A stretch of DNA of 64,000 nucleotides from Candidatus Micrarchaeaceae archaeon (GCA_027310825.1 DAIDAC010000004.1:38679-102678), one strand, 5' to 3'; shown: positions 5,893 to 14,176, counted from the first letter of the stretch. The notes: generated from the sequence alone by a model not told the origin. A program made the numbers and translations.

Positions 5893-7746
5893 ATGAACGC
5901 GAAGATAGTTGAGACTTTGAAAGCTTGTGCTAAAAAATTTGAATCTTTGACTTCTGGCTGCTTCTTTGAGATAGCAGAAGAGAAACCAGGCGTGGCTTAC
6001 ATGTTTGGCGAACGGCTGGAGAGCTTGCGGTGCGTAGAAGGCCGCCAATCCAGTTATGGAAAGGCCAAAGACGCGTGGGAATGGACGAAAGACAGTGGCC
6101 CTGTGCTTATAGAACCTGACAACGAGCCAAACCCTCACATCCTCGTAGTGGGGATGAGCGGCTTTGGGAAGAGCACGCTTTGCAAGTCGCTGATTTTGGA
6201 GATTTGTAGGGCAGGAAAGAAGATAATGGTGTTCGACGTCCACAACGAACACACAGACGCGATAAAAAGTGTCGGTGGGGAGGTAAGGAACGCTCTTTAT
6301 TCTGGAATAAATCTGCTCGCTCTTGACGGAATGACAGTAAGCGAGCGTGTTGATGGCCTTGTTGATCTTTTTGCAGAGGTGTACAGGCTTGGCGGCATAC
6401 AAATAGCGAAGTTGGGCGAATGCCTAAAGTACACCTACAGGAGGTTTGGTGCGCAAGGAGAAAACGCGGTCTCCTTGGAGAAAACCCCGACCATGGACGA
6501 CTTGATTGACGAACTTAGCGTCTTTATAATGCATTCCAAGACTTCTACGGAGCGCGACGGTTTGCTGAACCTCAGAACAAAGCTAAGGCCGTTGAACACC
6601 GCAGCATTCAATAAAAACTTCGTTACTTTAGAACAGCTTAGAGGTTCCGTAATGTCGTTCTCGCTTGCCAGATTAAAAAGCAAGGAAGCTCGTGCCATTT
6701 ACATAAACGAGCTGCTGAAAAGACTCTATCTGACCATGAAAGACAACACCAGAGAGCAGGGAATACGCCATTACATAATGATAGATGAGGCACAATTCTT
6801 GCTCGGGAACGGCAGCATGGCAGGTGAGTTGATAAAGCGGTTGATAGAAGAAGGTAGAAAGTATGGAGTAGGCCTGATAGTCGCGACCCATTCCGCGAGC
6901 GCGCTTGACAAACAGATTGTGGCCAACGCTTCAACATTCATAAGTTTTTATTCGAGGGAGCCGGACGAAGTAGAATACGTTTCGAAACTTCTGTCGAATG
7001 GAAATCGGGAGATGGCTGAGGCTGTAAAGAGCCGTATGTTGCAGATGAAACAGCACGAAGCGCTTGTCGCGTCTGGCAGTATCGGCACGCCATTATTGGT
7101 GAGAACGCTCTCTGCTGCAGAAGTCATACTGCAATTGGACAATGACAAGCTTGCGGAGGCGGCTGAAAAGGAGTTAAAACAGGATATTGTTGCATTCGCG
7201 CTCAGGCCTGTCAGCAATAAAATGTTGTGTGAGAAGTTTGGTGCGAAAGCCGAGGCTTCGGCACTCGATCTGATCAGCACTGGAGAACTTGGCATAATGA
7301 CCTGGAAGCCGACAGCAGATGAAAAGGACAACGAAACTTGGTACATGATGAAAAATGGTGGACTTAGCATACAGCACGAGGTCTTCGTAAGAAAAATCTC
7401 TGAAGGACTTTCGCTGCATGGAATAAAGAATGTTACGACGCTACAGGGCAGCGATAAGCCGGATATTATCGCGTTCACAAAAGCTGGGAACGCTGCAGTA
7501 GAATATGAAACTGGCAACAAGAAAAGTTCCATACCGACCAAAGTGATGCTAGAAAGGCGAATAAAGAACTACTCTGCAGTCTACGTCTTTGTCGCAGATG
7601 ATCATTATGAAAGGTATTGCAGGAATTTCGCACAGGATAAATTACACATAGTAAAATTCTGTGACTTGGATTCAGTAGCGAAAGCGCTTCTGGACTTAGA
7701 GCCTGTGGCGGCGCAACATAACAATTTAAAAGAGGCTCCGACATAA
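5893..7746 (+). CDS. HerA/VirB4-like ATPase with C-terminal PD-(D/E)XK-like nuclease domain
   Basis: A 617-residue protein in three parts. Residues about 60-410 are a HerA/FtsK-class motor: Walker A GMSGFGKS (87-94), Walker B IMIDEAQ (295-301), a further conserved ATHSASALDK stretch, and an FDVHNEH segment typical of DUF87 ATPases. Residues about 430-490 look like a winged helix. Residues about 490-600 resemble a restriction-endonuclease fold: Glu496, PD at 523-524 and VEYETG (536-541) followed by two Lys. DNA translocases of this class work in end resection (HerA-NurA), conjugation or defence. No NurA, Mre11, relaxase or integrase gene adjoins it. GATGAT just before the ATG is a plausible ribosome site. 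The nuclease assignment rests on motif reading only. Confidence 0.75.
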   Translation: MNAKIVETLKACAKKFESLTSGCFFEIAEEKPGVAYMFGERLESLRCVEGRQSSYGKAKDAWEWTKDSGPVLIEPDNEPNPHILVVGMSGFGKSTLCKSLILEICRAGKKIMVFDVHNEHTDAIKSVGGEVRNALYSGINLLALDGMTVSERVDGLVDLFAEVYRLGGIQIAKLGECLKYTYRRFGAQGENAVSLEKTPTMDDLIDELSVFIMHSKTSTERDGLLNLRTKLRPLNTAAFNKNFVTLEQLRGSVMSFSLARLKSKEARAIYINELLKRLYLTMKDNTREQGIRHYIMIDEAQFLLGNGSMAGELIKRLIEEGRKYGVGLIVATHSASALDKQIVANASTFISFYSREPDEVEYVSKLLSNGNREMAEAVKSRMLQMKQHEALVASGSIGTPLLVRTLSAAEVILQLDNDKLAEAAEKELKQDIVAFALRPVSNKMLCEKFGAKAEASALDLISTGELGIMTWKPTADEKDNETWYMMKNGGLSIQHEVFVRKISEGLSLHGIKNVTTLQGSDKPDIIAFTKAGNAAVEYETGNKKSSIPTKVMLERRIKNYSAVYVFVADDHYERYCRNFAQDKLHIVKFCDLDSVAKALLDLEPVAAQHNNLKEAPT

Positions 7747-7753
7747 CTTTATC

Positions 7754-8623
7754 ATGAATAAACTGGTAGCGATTGCTAAGCTGACAAGGATAGAGCATTC
7801 GATAATGCTGATCATTGCCGTGCTTGCTGCAGAACTCATTGCCGGGGGCCTCCCAAGCCTCCAGATAGTTCTGCTTAGCCTGGTGAGCGCGATCTTCGTG
7901 AGTGCTGGCGCGTTCGCGATAAATGACTATTTTGACGTCGCTGCCGACAGAGCCAACGGCTTGAAGAACAGGCCGATAGTCGCAGGAGCGATATCGAAAC
8001 GGGGCGCCTTTGGCGTGGCCATTGCATGCTTTGTAATCGGAATACTGGCGAGCGCGCCGATCAATGTCTATGTTCTGACGATTGCAGTTATCTTTAGCGT
8101 TCTTGATTACCTTTACAGCTACAAAATGAAGGACATTGCAGTCCTCGGCAACGCCTACGTTGCGCTCGGCATGGCGCTCCCGTTCGTTTTCGGAACGTTT
8201 GTAGTGACTACTGCAATACCTCCATCAATAATCTTTATCTTCTTCATCATTTTCCTGAGTGGGGTTGCTCGCGAGATACACGGAGCAATCCGCGACAAAG
8301 AAGGAGACATGAAGGCCAGGAGGTCGAGGAATATCGTTTACAAAATTGGTGTGAAAAAGTCTGCTCAGCTCGCATTCATACTTTACGCCGAGGCGATTGC
8401 GTTGAGCGAGTTCCTTTTTGTTTTCAGGGCCCCGTTCGCCTACAACCTTGTCTACATAATCCCGATAACGATAGTCAACATTGCGCTCTTTTACGTAGCT
8501 GCTGGTTACTACGCGAAGCCCACAAAAGAGTTCTTCAAAAGGTCGAGGAACATAAGCCTTGGAGCCATGGCTCTGGCTCTGATAAGTTACCTGATTGCGG
8601 CAATCTACTTCTTGCCGATATAA
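7754..8623 (+). CDS. UbiA-family prenyltransferase, probable digeranylgeranylglyceryl phosphate synthase
   Basis: A 289-residue integral membrane enzyme with about eight or nine hydrophobic segments. The two Asp-rich UbiA motifs are present: NDYFDVAADRAN (about 57-68) and REIHGAIRDKEGD, the second with the archaeal ether-lipid flavour. DGGGP synthase adds the second geranylgeranyl chain to glycerol-1-phosphate in archaeal membrane lipid synthesis. The reductase for these chains is encoded at 51420-52871. The gene follows the HerA-like ATPase by only 7 bases, probably a compact-genome effect. Another aromatic acceptor (menaquinone type) is possible but less likely. Confidence 0.85.
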   Translation: MNKLVAIAKLTRIEHSIMLIIAVLAAELIAGGLPSLQIVLLSLVSAIFVSAGAFAINDYFDVAADRANGLKNRPIVAGAISKRGAFGVAIACFVIGILASAPINVYVLTIAVIFSVLDYLYSYKMKDIAVLGNAYVALGMALPFVFGTFVVTTAIPPSIIFIFFIIFLSGVAREIHGAIRDKEGDMKARRSRNIVYKIGVKKSAQLAFILYAEAIALSEFLFVFRAPFAYNLVYIIPITIVNIALFYVAAGYYAKPTKEFFKRSRNISLGAMALALISYLIAAIYFLPI

Positions 8624-8625
8624 AA

Positions 8626-9315
8626 TTAGGCCTGTGACTGAGGAGCCTCCTGCTGCTGGAAGTTCGAGCGGCCTCCTTCACTCTTCGCTTCGAAGTCCTG
8701 CGGAGCAAACTTGAATTCCTCGTTGCCCTTTATCTCTCCGCGAGCCTTCAGCACCTCTCTAGCCAAAAGGTAGTAGATGAATGCGAGCGACTTCCTTCCG
8801 CGGTTGTTCGCCGGGATTATCAGATCTATGAACTTTGTCGAGTTGTCTGTATCGCTGAGCGCCACTATCGGAATGTTCTGCATGCTGGCCTCCTTGATCG
8901 CCTGCTTCTCGTTCCTCGAGTCGCTTATCATGATAAGCTTAGACTCCATGTAGTCATCCCTGTGCGGATTTGTGAATATTCCAGGTGTCACTCTGCCCTT
9001 TATGAAGTTTGCCCCGATTATGCCGGCGAACTTCTCCGCGGCGACAATCGCGTATATTCTTGATGCAGTGACAACAACGTCCTTTGGACTGTATCTTGCT
9101 ATCATAGAAGCTGCTGTCTTTATCTTAGCGTCGATTGTCTTGAGGTCTAGAAGGTAGAGGCCGTCCTCTCTTGTCTTGTAGATGAATTTCTTCATTCCCG
9201 CGCTCTTGGTCTTCGTGGCTATGTGTATTCCTACCTCAAGGTACTCGTTCTGGTTGACCAGAAGCTGTTGATCGTCTTGAACCTGTTCCATTACTTGTTG
9301 TTCTGTTTCTGACAT
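8626..9315 (-). CDS. rps2: 30S ribosomal protein S2
   Basis: A 229-residue uS2 of the archaeal/eukaryotic type. The central blocks TREDGLYLLDLKTID, GRVTPGIFTNP and IVALSDTDNSTKFIDLIIPANNRG are diagnostic. The Gln/Glu-rich N-terminus and polar C-terminal tail are lineage-specific. GTGATTTAA precedes the ATG. It is the last gene of the leftward rpoD operon, where archaea often have rpoK and enolase just before it; here only tRNA-Pro lies between rpoN and rps2. Confidence 0.97.
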   Translation of the reverse strand: MSETEQQVMEQVQDDQQLLVNQNEYLEVGIHIATKTKSAGMKKFIYKTREDGLYLLDLKTIDAKIKTAASMIARYSPKDVVVTASRIYAIVAAEKFAGIIGANFIKGRVTPGIFTNPHRDDYMESKLIMISDSRNEKQAIKEASMQNIPIVALSDTDNSTKFIDLIIPANNRGRKSLAFIYYLLAREVLKARGEIKGNEEFKFAPQDFEAKSEGGRSNFQQQEAPQSQA

Positions 9316-9329
9316 TTAAATCACTTATG

Positions 9330-9402
9330 TGGGGCCGCCGAGATTTGAACTCGGATCACCAACACCCCAAGCTGGTAGTCTGCCAGGTTAGCCTACGGCC
9401 CC
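9330..9402 (-). tRNA. tRNA-Pro(GGG)
   Basis: The acceptor GGGGCCG/CGGCCCC with discriminator A, the anticodon arm CCAGC-TTGGGGT-GTTGG (anticodon GGG) and the T-arm CCGAG/CTCGG are all intact. It is 73 nt, without intron or encoded CCA. It lies between rpoN and rps2 on the operon strand. Confidence 0.95.
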
Positions 9403-9409
9403 GCCTGGC

Positions 9410-9610
9410 TTACTTCTTGTTGAACGTTATGAATTCATCAATCAATTCTACATTGCTGATGAACATGCGCCTGCAGCAGTATCTCTTTACTCCGAGATCG
9501 TCGAGAACCTTGCCTGCGTCCTCCTTCTCTTTGTTGACACGCTTGTCGTAATCTTCCCACTTGTCGGCGATAACAGCGCCGCACGTGAAACACCTTACAG
9601 GCATCATCAT
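9410..9610 (-). CDS. rpoN: DNA-directed RNA polymerase subunit N
   Basis: The 66-residue zinc-binding Rpb10 homologue that helps assemble the RpoD-RpoL platform. The signature is complete: CFTCG near the N-terminus and YCCRRM in the middle, with [10 protein letters not shown] and a VELID helix. A GTGAT ribosome site (9615-9619) lies four bases before the ATG at 9610, so the longer reading from 9619 is not used. It follows rps9 in the classic archaeal order. Confidence 0.95.
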   Translation of the reverse strand: MMMPVRCFTCGAVIADKWEDYDKRVNKEKEDAGKVLDDLGVKRYCCRRMFISNVELIDEFITFNKK

Positions 9611-9629
9611 ATTTATCACTAATCGTAAT

Positions 9630-10178
9630 TTATCTGTACGAAGTCTGGAATTTCGCCCTCGCTTTTGTGCCGAGGAACTTCTTTGGCTCTACTCTTCGTG
9701 CATCGTCAACTATTATTGAGCGGTCGTACTGCAAGAACTCCTTCTTCAGCGACTCGCTGCCTGAAAACGCAACTATGCCCTTTGCGATTGCGCCCCGAAC
9801 GGCTTGCATCTGTGAACTGACACCTCCGCCCTTTACATTTATGTTTATGTCCATTTTCTTTGCCCACTCCCTAGCTTGGCTTGATATCAGAAGCGGCTCC
9901 ATAATCATGTTCTTGATTGCATCGGTTTCGATTGCGCTGACCTGCTTGCCGTTGATTCTGAGCGAGCCTTTTCCTGCCTTGATGTAACCTCTAGCAATCG
10001 ATCTCTTCCTCTTTGCCTTGACAACTTTTGTCTTGCTCTCTTTCTTCGCTGTGCGCCTTTTTGCAGGAGCCTTCTTCACTGCCTGGGCGTCAGTTGTTGT
10101 TTGCTGCACCGGCTGCGGCTGTTGTGGCTGTGTTGTAGGTTGTGTAGTTTTCTGTGCCTGTGCTGGTTGTTCTGCCAT
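9630..10178 (-). CDS. rps9: 30S ribosomal protein S9 with an N-terminal extension
   Basis: The C-terminal ~130 residues are standard uS9 ([39 protein letters not shown] and a basic C-terminal tail, [12 protein letters not shown]). The first ~50 residues are an extra low-complexity segment rich in Gln, Pro and Thr, then Lys/Arg/Ala. GTGAT sits four bases before the ATG at 10178, so the longer start at 10187 is not used and the extension is translated. It overlaps the neighbouring operon genes closely. Confidence 0.95.
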   Translation of the reverse strand: MAEQPAQAQKTTQPTTQPQQPQPVQQTTTDAQAVKKAPAKRRTAKKESKTKVVKAKRKRSIARGYIKAGKGSLRINGKQVSAIETDAIKNMIMEPLLISSQAREWAKKMDININVKGGGVSSQMQAVRGAIAKGIVAFSGSESLKKEFLQYDRSIIVDDARRVEPKKFLGTKARAKFQTSYR

Positions 10179-10183
10179 CAATA

Positions 10184-10639
10184 TCACTTTGTGCTGTAAC
10201 CTAGGCTTTCCGATAGCTGCTTTGTAGTTATGTAGCCAACGTACATCTCCTTTGGATTCTTGCTCTTTATCTCTATCGGTTTAATGTCTTTGAATGCGCT
10301 TGGAATGCCAACGAACACCCTTAGGTTTTCGTATGCCTCTTTTCCTGTTGTCTTCTTCTTGTACGGAAGCATTCCCCTTATTACCCTCTTGACAAGCATG
10401 TCTGTCCTTCTAGGCCAGTATGGCGAGTGCTCAGGGTTTGCCTTCTCTTTTATGTCGAGCCTTGTCTTGTACTTCGCCTTTATGCCCTTCCTGTCTCCGC
10501 TGATTATCGCCATGTCGGAGTTGATTACTGCAACTTTCTTTCCGTTGAGAAGTTCCTTTGCCACTATGCTGGCAAGCCTGCCGAGCACTTTGTCCTTTGC
10601 GTCATAAACCTGATACTCCTTTGCGTTAATGTCCGTCAT
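10184..10639 (-). CDS. rpl13: 50S ribosomal protein L13
   Basis: A 151-residue uL13: VYDAKDKVLGRLASIVAKELL at the N-terminus, VINSDMAIISGDRKG, and WPRRTDMLVKRVIRGMLPYKK are family hallmarks. GTGATTTA precedes its ATG and is also the end of rpl18e, whose stop codon shares one base with this start (TAATG), so the two are translationally coupled. Confidence 0.97.
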   Translation of the reverse strand: MTDINAKEYQVYDAKDKVLGRLASIVAKELLNGKKVAVINSDMAIISGDRKGIKAKYKTRLDIKEKANPEHSPYWPRRTDMLVKRVIRGMLPYKKKTTGKEAYENLRVFVGIPSAFKDIKPIEIKSKNPKEMYVGYITTKQLSESLGYSTK

Positions 10640-10989
10640 TAAATCACTATCCTGATTTTCTTCTGCGCCATCATATCCTTGAGCGGGAGCGCCTTTGATC
10701 CTGATTCTTTTAGCGCCTTTAATGCGCCGGCAGAATATTCGAGTGCAGTAACTGTGACTTTGTGGTCAAGCTTTCCGCTCGACACAAGCTTTCTTGGAAT
10801 TATCACTATGTCGCCGTCGTTCGTCAATGAGTTAAGCCTGAAAATGCTGACAGCCCTTCGCTTCCTAGAAGGAACGTTGAGCATCGAATGCAGCCTTTTG
10901 TAGAGCTGAGCGTAGCTCTGGCCCCTCGCTGCGCTGTCGAAAGCAGTTAGCCATTCCATTACATTCTTCTTTTCGATGTTTGTCTTCAT
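10639..10989 (-). CDS. rpl18e: 50S ribosomal protein L18e
   Basis: eL18, 116 residues from the ATG at 10989; a longer reading starts at 10998. The block RLHSMLNVPSRKRRAVSIFRL, the IIPRKLVSSGKLDHKVTVTAL segment and the C-terminal end KIRIVI fit the family. It follows tRNA-Leu in the leftward operon. A 45-base purine-rich leader (T/C-rich on the plus strand, 10998-11040) separates them and may help tRNA processing or ribosome loading. Confidence 0.93.
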   Translation of the reverse strand: MKTNIEKKNVMEWLTAFDSAARGQSYAQLYKRLHSMLNVPSRKRRAVSIFRLNSLTNDGDIVIIPRKLVSSGKLDHKVTVTALEYSAGALKALKESGSKALPLKDMMAQKKIRIVI

Positions 10990-11043
10990 GAAATTCATTC
11001 TTTCTTTTTCTTTTCTTTTTCTTTCTTTATTCTTCTAATCATA

Positions 11044-11128
11044 TGCGGAGGCCGAGATTTGAACTCGGGCAGTCCTACGACACTGACCCCTCAAGCCAGC
11101 GCATTTGACCAAGCTCTGCCACCTCCGC
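11044..11128 (-). tRNA. tRNA-Leu(GAG)
   Basis: 85 nt with a class II variable arm. Acceptor GCGGAGG/CCTCCGC, discriminator A, anticodon arm CTGGC-TTGAGGG-GTCAG (anticodon GAG) and T-arm CCGAG/CTCGG are intact. No intron and no encoded CCA. It sits between rpoD and rpl18e on the operon strand; a tRNA-Leu before rpl18e is a known archaeal arrangement. Confidence 0.95.
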
Positions 11129-11139
11129 GTGTAAGCCTG

Positions 11140-11709
11140 CTAGAGTTTCTTTGCCTCCTTTTGTACGTCTTTCAATTCATCTTCTATCGATTCGAGAGCT
11201 CTGCCGACGATTTCCTTTGGTGTCATCTGGCCGAACGTTTCGACGTAAAATGTGAACTTTCCCTTGTTTTCTTCGTATGTGATAAGGCCTGGCTGGAACT
11301 TTGCATGCTTTGATCCTGTGCCTACCCTTGCCTTGCCCTCGAGCCTTAACCTCTGGCCCTCAGCAAGCTTCATTATCGGGATCTTGTCGTTTGCTACTGA
11401 AATGTCCTTGTCCTTTGTCTCGAGATCCTTTGAATATACTGTAAGCGGTCCTGTCGCGTCAAGCGTGAACATAACTTCATCTTCGTCCTTGAATCGCTTC
11501 GGCGTCGAGAGCGGAACAAGGCCTATCCTGTGTGCTATGTATTCGTCGAACATTGCGCTGGTGTTCTCGTAAACTGTGACCCTGTCGATTGCGAATGTCT
11601 TGACGTTGTTCATTGCAGTCCTTCGCACAGCGTTGGCGTAGGCGTGCGTGGCTCCGTCTAGGACAAAGCTCATGCTTGCTGCGTTGCTTGTCTGCACTTC
11701 AATCTTCAT
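11140..11709 (-). CDS. rpoD: DNA-directed RNA polymerase subunit D, short form
   Basis: The 189-residue Rpb3/alpha-like assembly subunit. The alpha-like signature YANAVRRTAMNNVKTFAIDRVTVYENTSAM and EYIAHRIGLVPL is clear, as is the C-terminal dimerisation segment (TFYVETFGQMTPKEIVGRALE). Longer archaeal RpoD proteins (about 260 residues) carry an extra domain with cysteines for a [4Fe-4S] or [3Fe-4S] cluster between these parts; here the chain contains no Cys and the domain is missing. It is the first gene of the leftward ribosomal operon; a minus-strand TATA box candidate (ATATATAAATATTCC) lies around 11788-11802. Confidence 0.95.
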   Translation of the reverse strand: MKIEVQTSNAASMSFVLDGATHAYANAVRRTAMNNVKTFAIDRVTVYENTSAMFDEYIAHRIGLVPLSTPKRFKDEDEVMFTLDATGPLTVYSKDLETKDKDISVANDKIPIMKLAEGQRLRLEGKARVGTGSKHAKFQPGLITYEENKGKFTFYVETFGQMTPKEIVGRALESIEDELKDVQKEAKKL

Positions 11710-11893
11710 ATAGACACGACTTTGCTGTTGGTCTGACCTGATAAAGAGTAGTGACTCTAACTTGACGTCAGACAGAATACTTTATGAAGAGGAATATTTA
11801 TATATATTGGTGCGGCTTCCGTGTCTTCAGAAGTTCCTGTTTTGCCGGCTCCGAAGTATTTAAGCTGTTGCTGCCATAAAAGTAGGTGAGTCT

Positions 11894-12568
11894 TTGAGCT
11901 TCGAACGGTTTCTTGAAAGTGCTGCGATAAAGCCGGAGTTCGGCCAGTCGCGCTTCGTAAAGAACTTCAAAGACAGGCAGCACGTGTCGAGAGTGGAGCT
12001 GGATTCGGATAAGGGCTGCAAATACCTCAGCGTGGGCGAGGTCTACTATACAAAGTACTCCAATATGGGAGTGTTCTACGTAGGAGTAGTCGACCTAAGC
12101 TTCGACGCGATACTTAGCATTTATGACGTCAATTCGCAGAAATTGCTCGTCTGTAGGTTCTACAAATTCACTGCAGATTTCGAGACATTCCTGAACAAAG
12201 AGCTCAAAAGGATGGCAAACGCTAACTTTGAGGCTAGAGTAATCGGAATGCAGAATGGTGACAAAACGACAGCTTACAGCGTAGTTAGCTTCCTGAGGGC
12301 GCACAATCTCGTTGTTGTAGAAGTGGACATTTTCGGAGACGAGACGCGGCACCTTGCCATCGATGTGAAGCGTGGAGTGACGTTCAACGTCCTGGCAGGA
12401 AACAAGCCATACAAGCCCGGGGAGCTCAAAAACGACCTTACAGTAGAACAGTTCGAGAGGGCACTTATGAGCACACCAAAACAGGGAGCGGCAAACTACA
12501 CGACGACAGACGTCTTGGAAAGGCTTAATAAAAAATCCGCAAAAACACCTTCGGAAATTATCAAATAA
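11894..12568 (+). CDS. Conserved-looking hypothetical protein, TTG start
   Basis: A 224-residue protein of unknown family, predicted mixed alpha/beta, with a basic, Ser/Lys-rich C-terminal tail. The TTG at 11894 follows AGGTGAG (11884-11890) at good distance, and a TATA-like TATTTAAG lies about 35-40 bases upstream, so the TTG is the likely start. The segments VEVDIFGDETRHLAIDVKRG and NVLAGNKPYKPGE have a globular look. It stands between the ribosomal operon and TFE, divergent from rpoD. Confidence 0.7.
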   Translation: MSFERFLESAAIKPEFGQSRFVKNFKDRQHVSRVELDSDKGCKYLSVGEVYYTKYSNMGVFYVGVVDLSFDAILSIYDVNSQKLLVCRFYKFTADFETFLNKELKRMANANFEARVIGMQNGDKTTAYSVVSFLRAHNLVVVEVDIFGDETRHLAIDVKRGVTFNVLAGNKPYKPGELKNDLTVEQFERALMSTPKQGAANYTTTDVLERLNKKSAKTPSEIIK

Positions 12569-12620
12569 TGGAGGGTTTAAATACTCTGGGCGCCCTATTT
12601 ATGATTAAGAAGTGATGCTA

Positions 12621-13394
12621 ATGACGACTAAAAGGATCAAAAAGAGAATGCATGCGCGAGTGAAGCCTGCTCGAGTAGCTAGAAAGATTGCTAAAAAGGC
12701 AGTAAAAAGGAATATAAAAAAGATTACGCTTAAATCTACAAAGAAAATCAAGACAAAAGCAGTAACGCCGACGAAAAAGGTCAAAACCGGAGCGCAGGAA
12801 AAGCCTGAGAAGAGGAGCAGGAAAGAGATCAAGAACGCTAACATATACGCTCCGGAAGAGGTTGCTGCTGCGATACAGGGACTTGCAGCCAATGAAGCTG
12901 CGATCGGTTATCTGAAAAAGAACGTCAGCAAGAGGGCTATGGACGTTGTTAACGGCCTTGTCAGCCCGAAGACAGACGAAGCTCTCGCAGCTGAGCTCGA
13001 TATGAAGATTAACGCTGTGCGAAGAATACTGAACATAATGCAGGGTTACGGAATAACCAACTATTATGTTGCTAAGAACGTGAACGGGTGGCTTTCCTTT
13101 GCTTGGTACATAAACATAAGCAAACTGCCTCCGTTCTTTGACTACATTGAAAGCCTCGAGCAGGCACAGCCGATTATAAACAAGGACTGCAACGACTACT
13201 TCGTTTGCGACAGCTGCTACGATAAAACAAAGCTCATTTTCACATTCGACGCTGCTTTTGAGGAAAATTTCAAATGTGGAGCATGTGGAGACGGCTTGAA
13301 GATGCTTGACAAGAGCCAGGCTTCAGATCTTATGGGAACAAGGCAGAAAACCGTCGACGTTGAGCCAGAAGTGCAGGCCGTGGACTCCGAGTAA
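12621..13394 (+). CDS. tfe: Transcription initiation factor E (TFE-alpha) with a basic N-terminal extension
   Basis: Assists promoter opening by RNA polymerase with TBP and TFB. Of 257 residues, the first ~75 are an unusual Lys/Arg-rich tail. Residues about 85-175 are the winged helix (SPKTDEALAAELDMKINAVRRILNIM, then a WLSFAWYI strand). A zinc ribbon follows: CDSC...CGAC with about 21 residues between the pairs. A GTGAT ribosome site (12612-12616) sits before the ATG at 12621, so the GTG at 12612 is not the start. TATA-like TTTAAATACT lies near 12575. Confidence 0.9.
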   Translation: MTTKRIKKRMHARVKPARVARKIAKKAVKRNIKKITLKSTKKIKTKAVTPTKKVKTGAQEKPEKRSRKEIKNANIYAPEEVAAAIQGLAANEAAIGYLKKNVSKRAMDVVNGLVSPKTDEALAAELDMKINAVRRILNIMQGYGITNYYVAKNVNGWLSFAWYINISKLPPFFDYIESLEQAQPIINKDCNDYFVCDSCYDKTKLIFTFDAAFEENFKCGACGDGLKMLDKSQASDLMGTRQKTVDVEPEVQAVDSE

Positions 13395-13447
13395 TCGGCA
13401 GTGTTTGGTTAAGTTTATATACTCGTTTCGTCAATATAATCAAACAC

Positions 13448-13522
13448 AGCGGGGTAGAGTAGCCTGGAGTACTCGTCGGGCTCATAACCCGAAGATCGTT
13501 GGTTCAAATCCAGCCCCCGCTA
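13448..13522 (+). tRNA. Initiator tRNA-Met(CAU)
   Basis: 75 nt. The acceptor AGCGGGG/CCCCGCT with an A1-U72 pair and the anticodon stem TCGGG-CTCATAA-CCCGA with three consecutive G-C pairs next to the loop mark the initiator. T-arm and discriminator A are intact; no intron. TATA-like TTTATATACTC lies 30-40 bases upstream. The 137 bases that follow, up to the GINS gene, hold only its promoter. Confidence 0.95.
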
Positions 13523-13618
13523 CTTTCTTTGTACCACCCTTCACTTCCCCTAATACGTTCCTTCGTCGGCTTTAAATTCGTTATTAAAGTATATTAACTC
13601 GGTAATTCAACAAACAAT

Positions 13619-13627
13619 ATTATATAA
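13619..13627 (+). promoter_or_regulatory. TATA box for the GINS gene
   Basis: ATTATATAA about 35-40 bases before the ATG at 13660; it also places the transcription start near 13645-13650, just downstream of the alternative ATG at 13642. Confidence 0.45.
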
Positions 13628-13659
13628 GAAAGCCATGAATAATGGAACTGCGGGGTCCT

Positions 13660-14160
13660 ATGGATAATCAATCAACCTATGATACGCTATGGCAGGTGAC
13701 GCAAAAGGAGAAGCAGTCAAACGAGCTTCAGCTTTTGCCAAAACCTTTCTACAACGATGTCGATCAATTCCTGAAGTCGCTCGGAGGACACGAACTGACA
13801 GACAACGAACAGAACATAAAAAAGAACACAATACGGCTTCTAAACGAGCTTCAGGAAAGGAGGAAGCAAAAGATACTTATATATGTCGCCTACAAAAAGC
13901 AATTACCACAGCCAGCTATACAGACAGAAGTTGACTTCTACAACAAGATATTGGATATCGCAAACCAGAACAGCATAGAGACCGGAGCACAGCAAAAGCA
14001 GCACGTTCACATGCTCAAGTCTCTGCAATCAATTCCGGAAATACTGCTGCCGTCTGGGAAGAAACTTGGTCCATTGGAAAAAGGTCAGCTAATTGAGATG
14101 TCAGGAAACGAAGAAGATGTCAAGTTCCTAATCAACAGCACGATCTGCCAGCAGGCGTAA
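13660..14160 (+). CDS. DNA replication complex GINS subunit (Gins51-like)
   Basis: GINS links the MCM helicase and Cdc45/GAN at the replication fork. The ~166 residues match the archaeal Gins51 plan: an A-domain with ELQLLPKPFYNDVDQFLKSL and a helix with NTIRLLNELQERRKQKILIYVAY, then a small C-terminal B-domain, LLPSGKKLGPLEKGQLIEM and EEDVKFLI. The homology is distant and rests on these patterns and on context: it leads the L44e/aIF2-alpha/PAC2 set. The frame opens at 13642; the TATA position favours ATG 13660. Confidence 0.75.
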   Translation: MDNQSTYDTLWQVTQKEKQSNELQLLPKPFYNDVDQFLKSLGGHELTDNEQNIKKNTIRLLNELQERRKQKILIYVAYKKQLPQPAIQTEVDFYNKILDIANQNSIETGAQQKQHVHMLKSLQSIPEILLPSGKKLGPLEKGQLIEMSGNEEDVKFLINSTICQQA

Positions 14161-14176
14161 AAAGAAAGTGAATAAC

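Noticed and set aside
5729..7746. Integrated element at tRNA-Ser carrying the HerA-like gene
   Set aside because: No integrase, no duplicated tRNA 3' end and no other mobile genes were found; kept only as a possibility.
10998..11040. Terminator between tRNA-Leu and rpl18e
   Set aside because: The T-rich strand is the plus strand, whereas both genes are read from the minus strand, where the tract is purine-rich.
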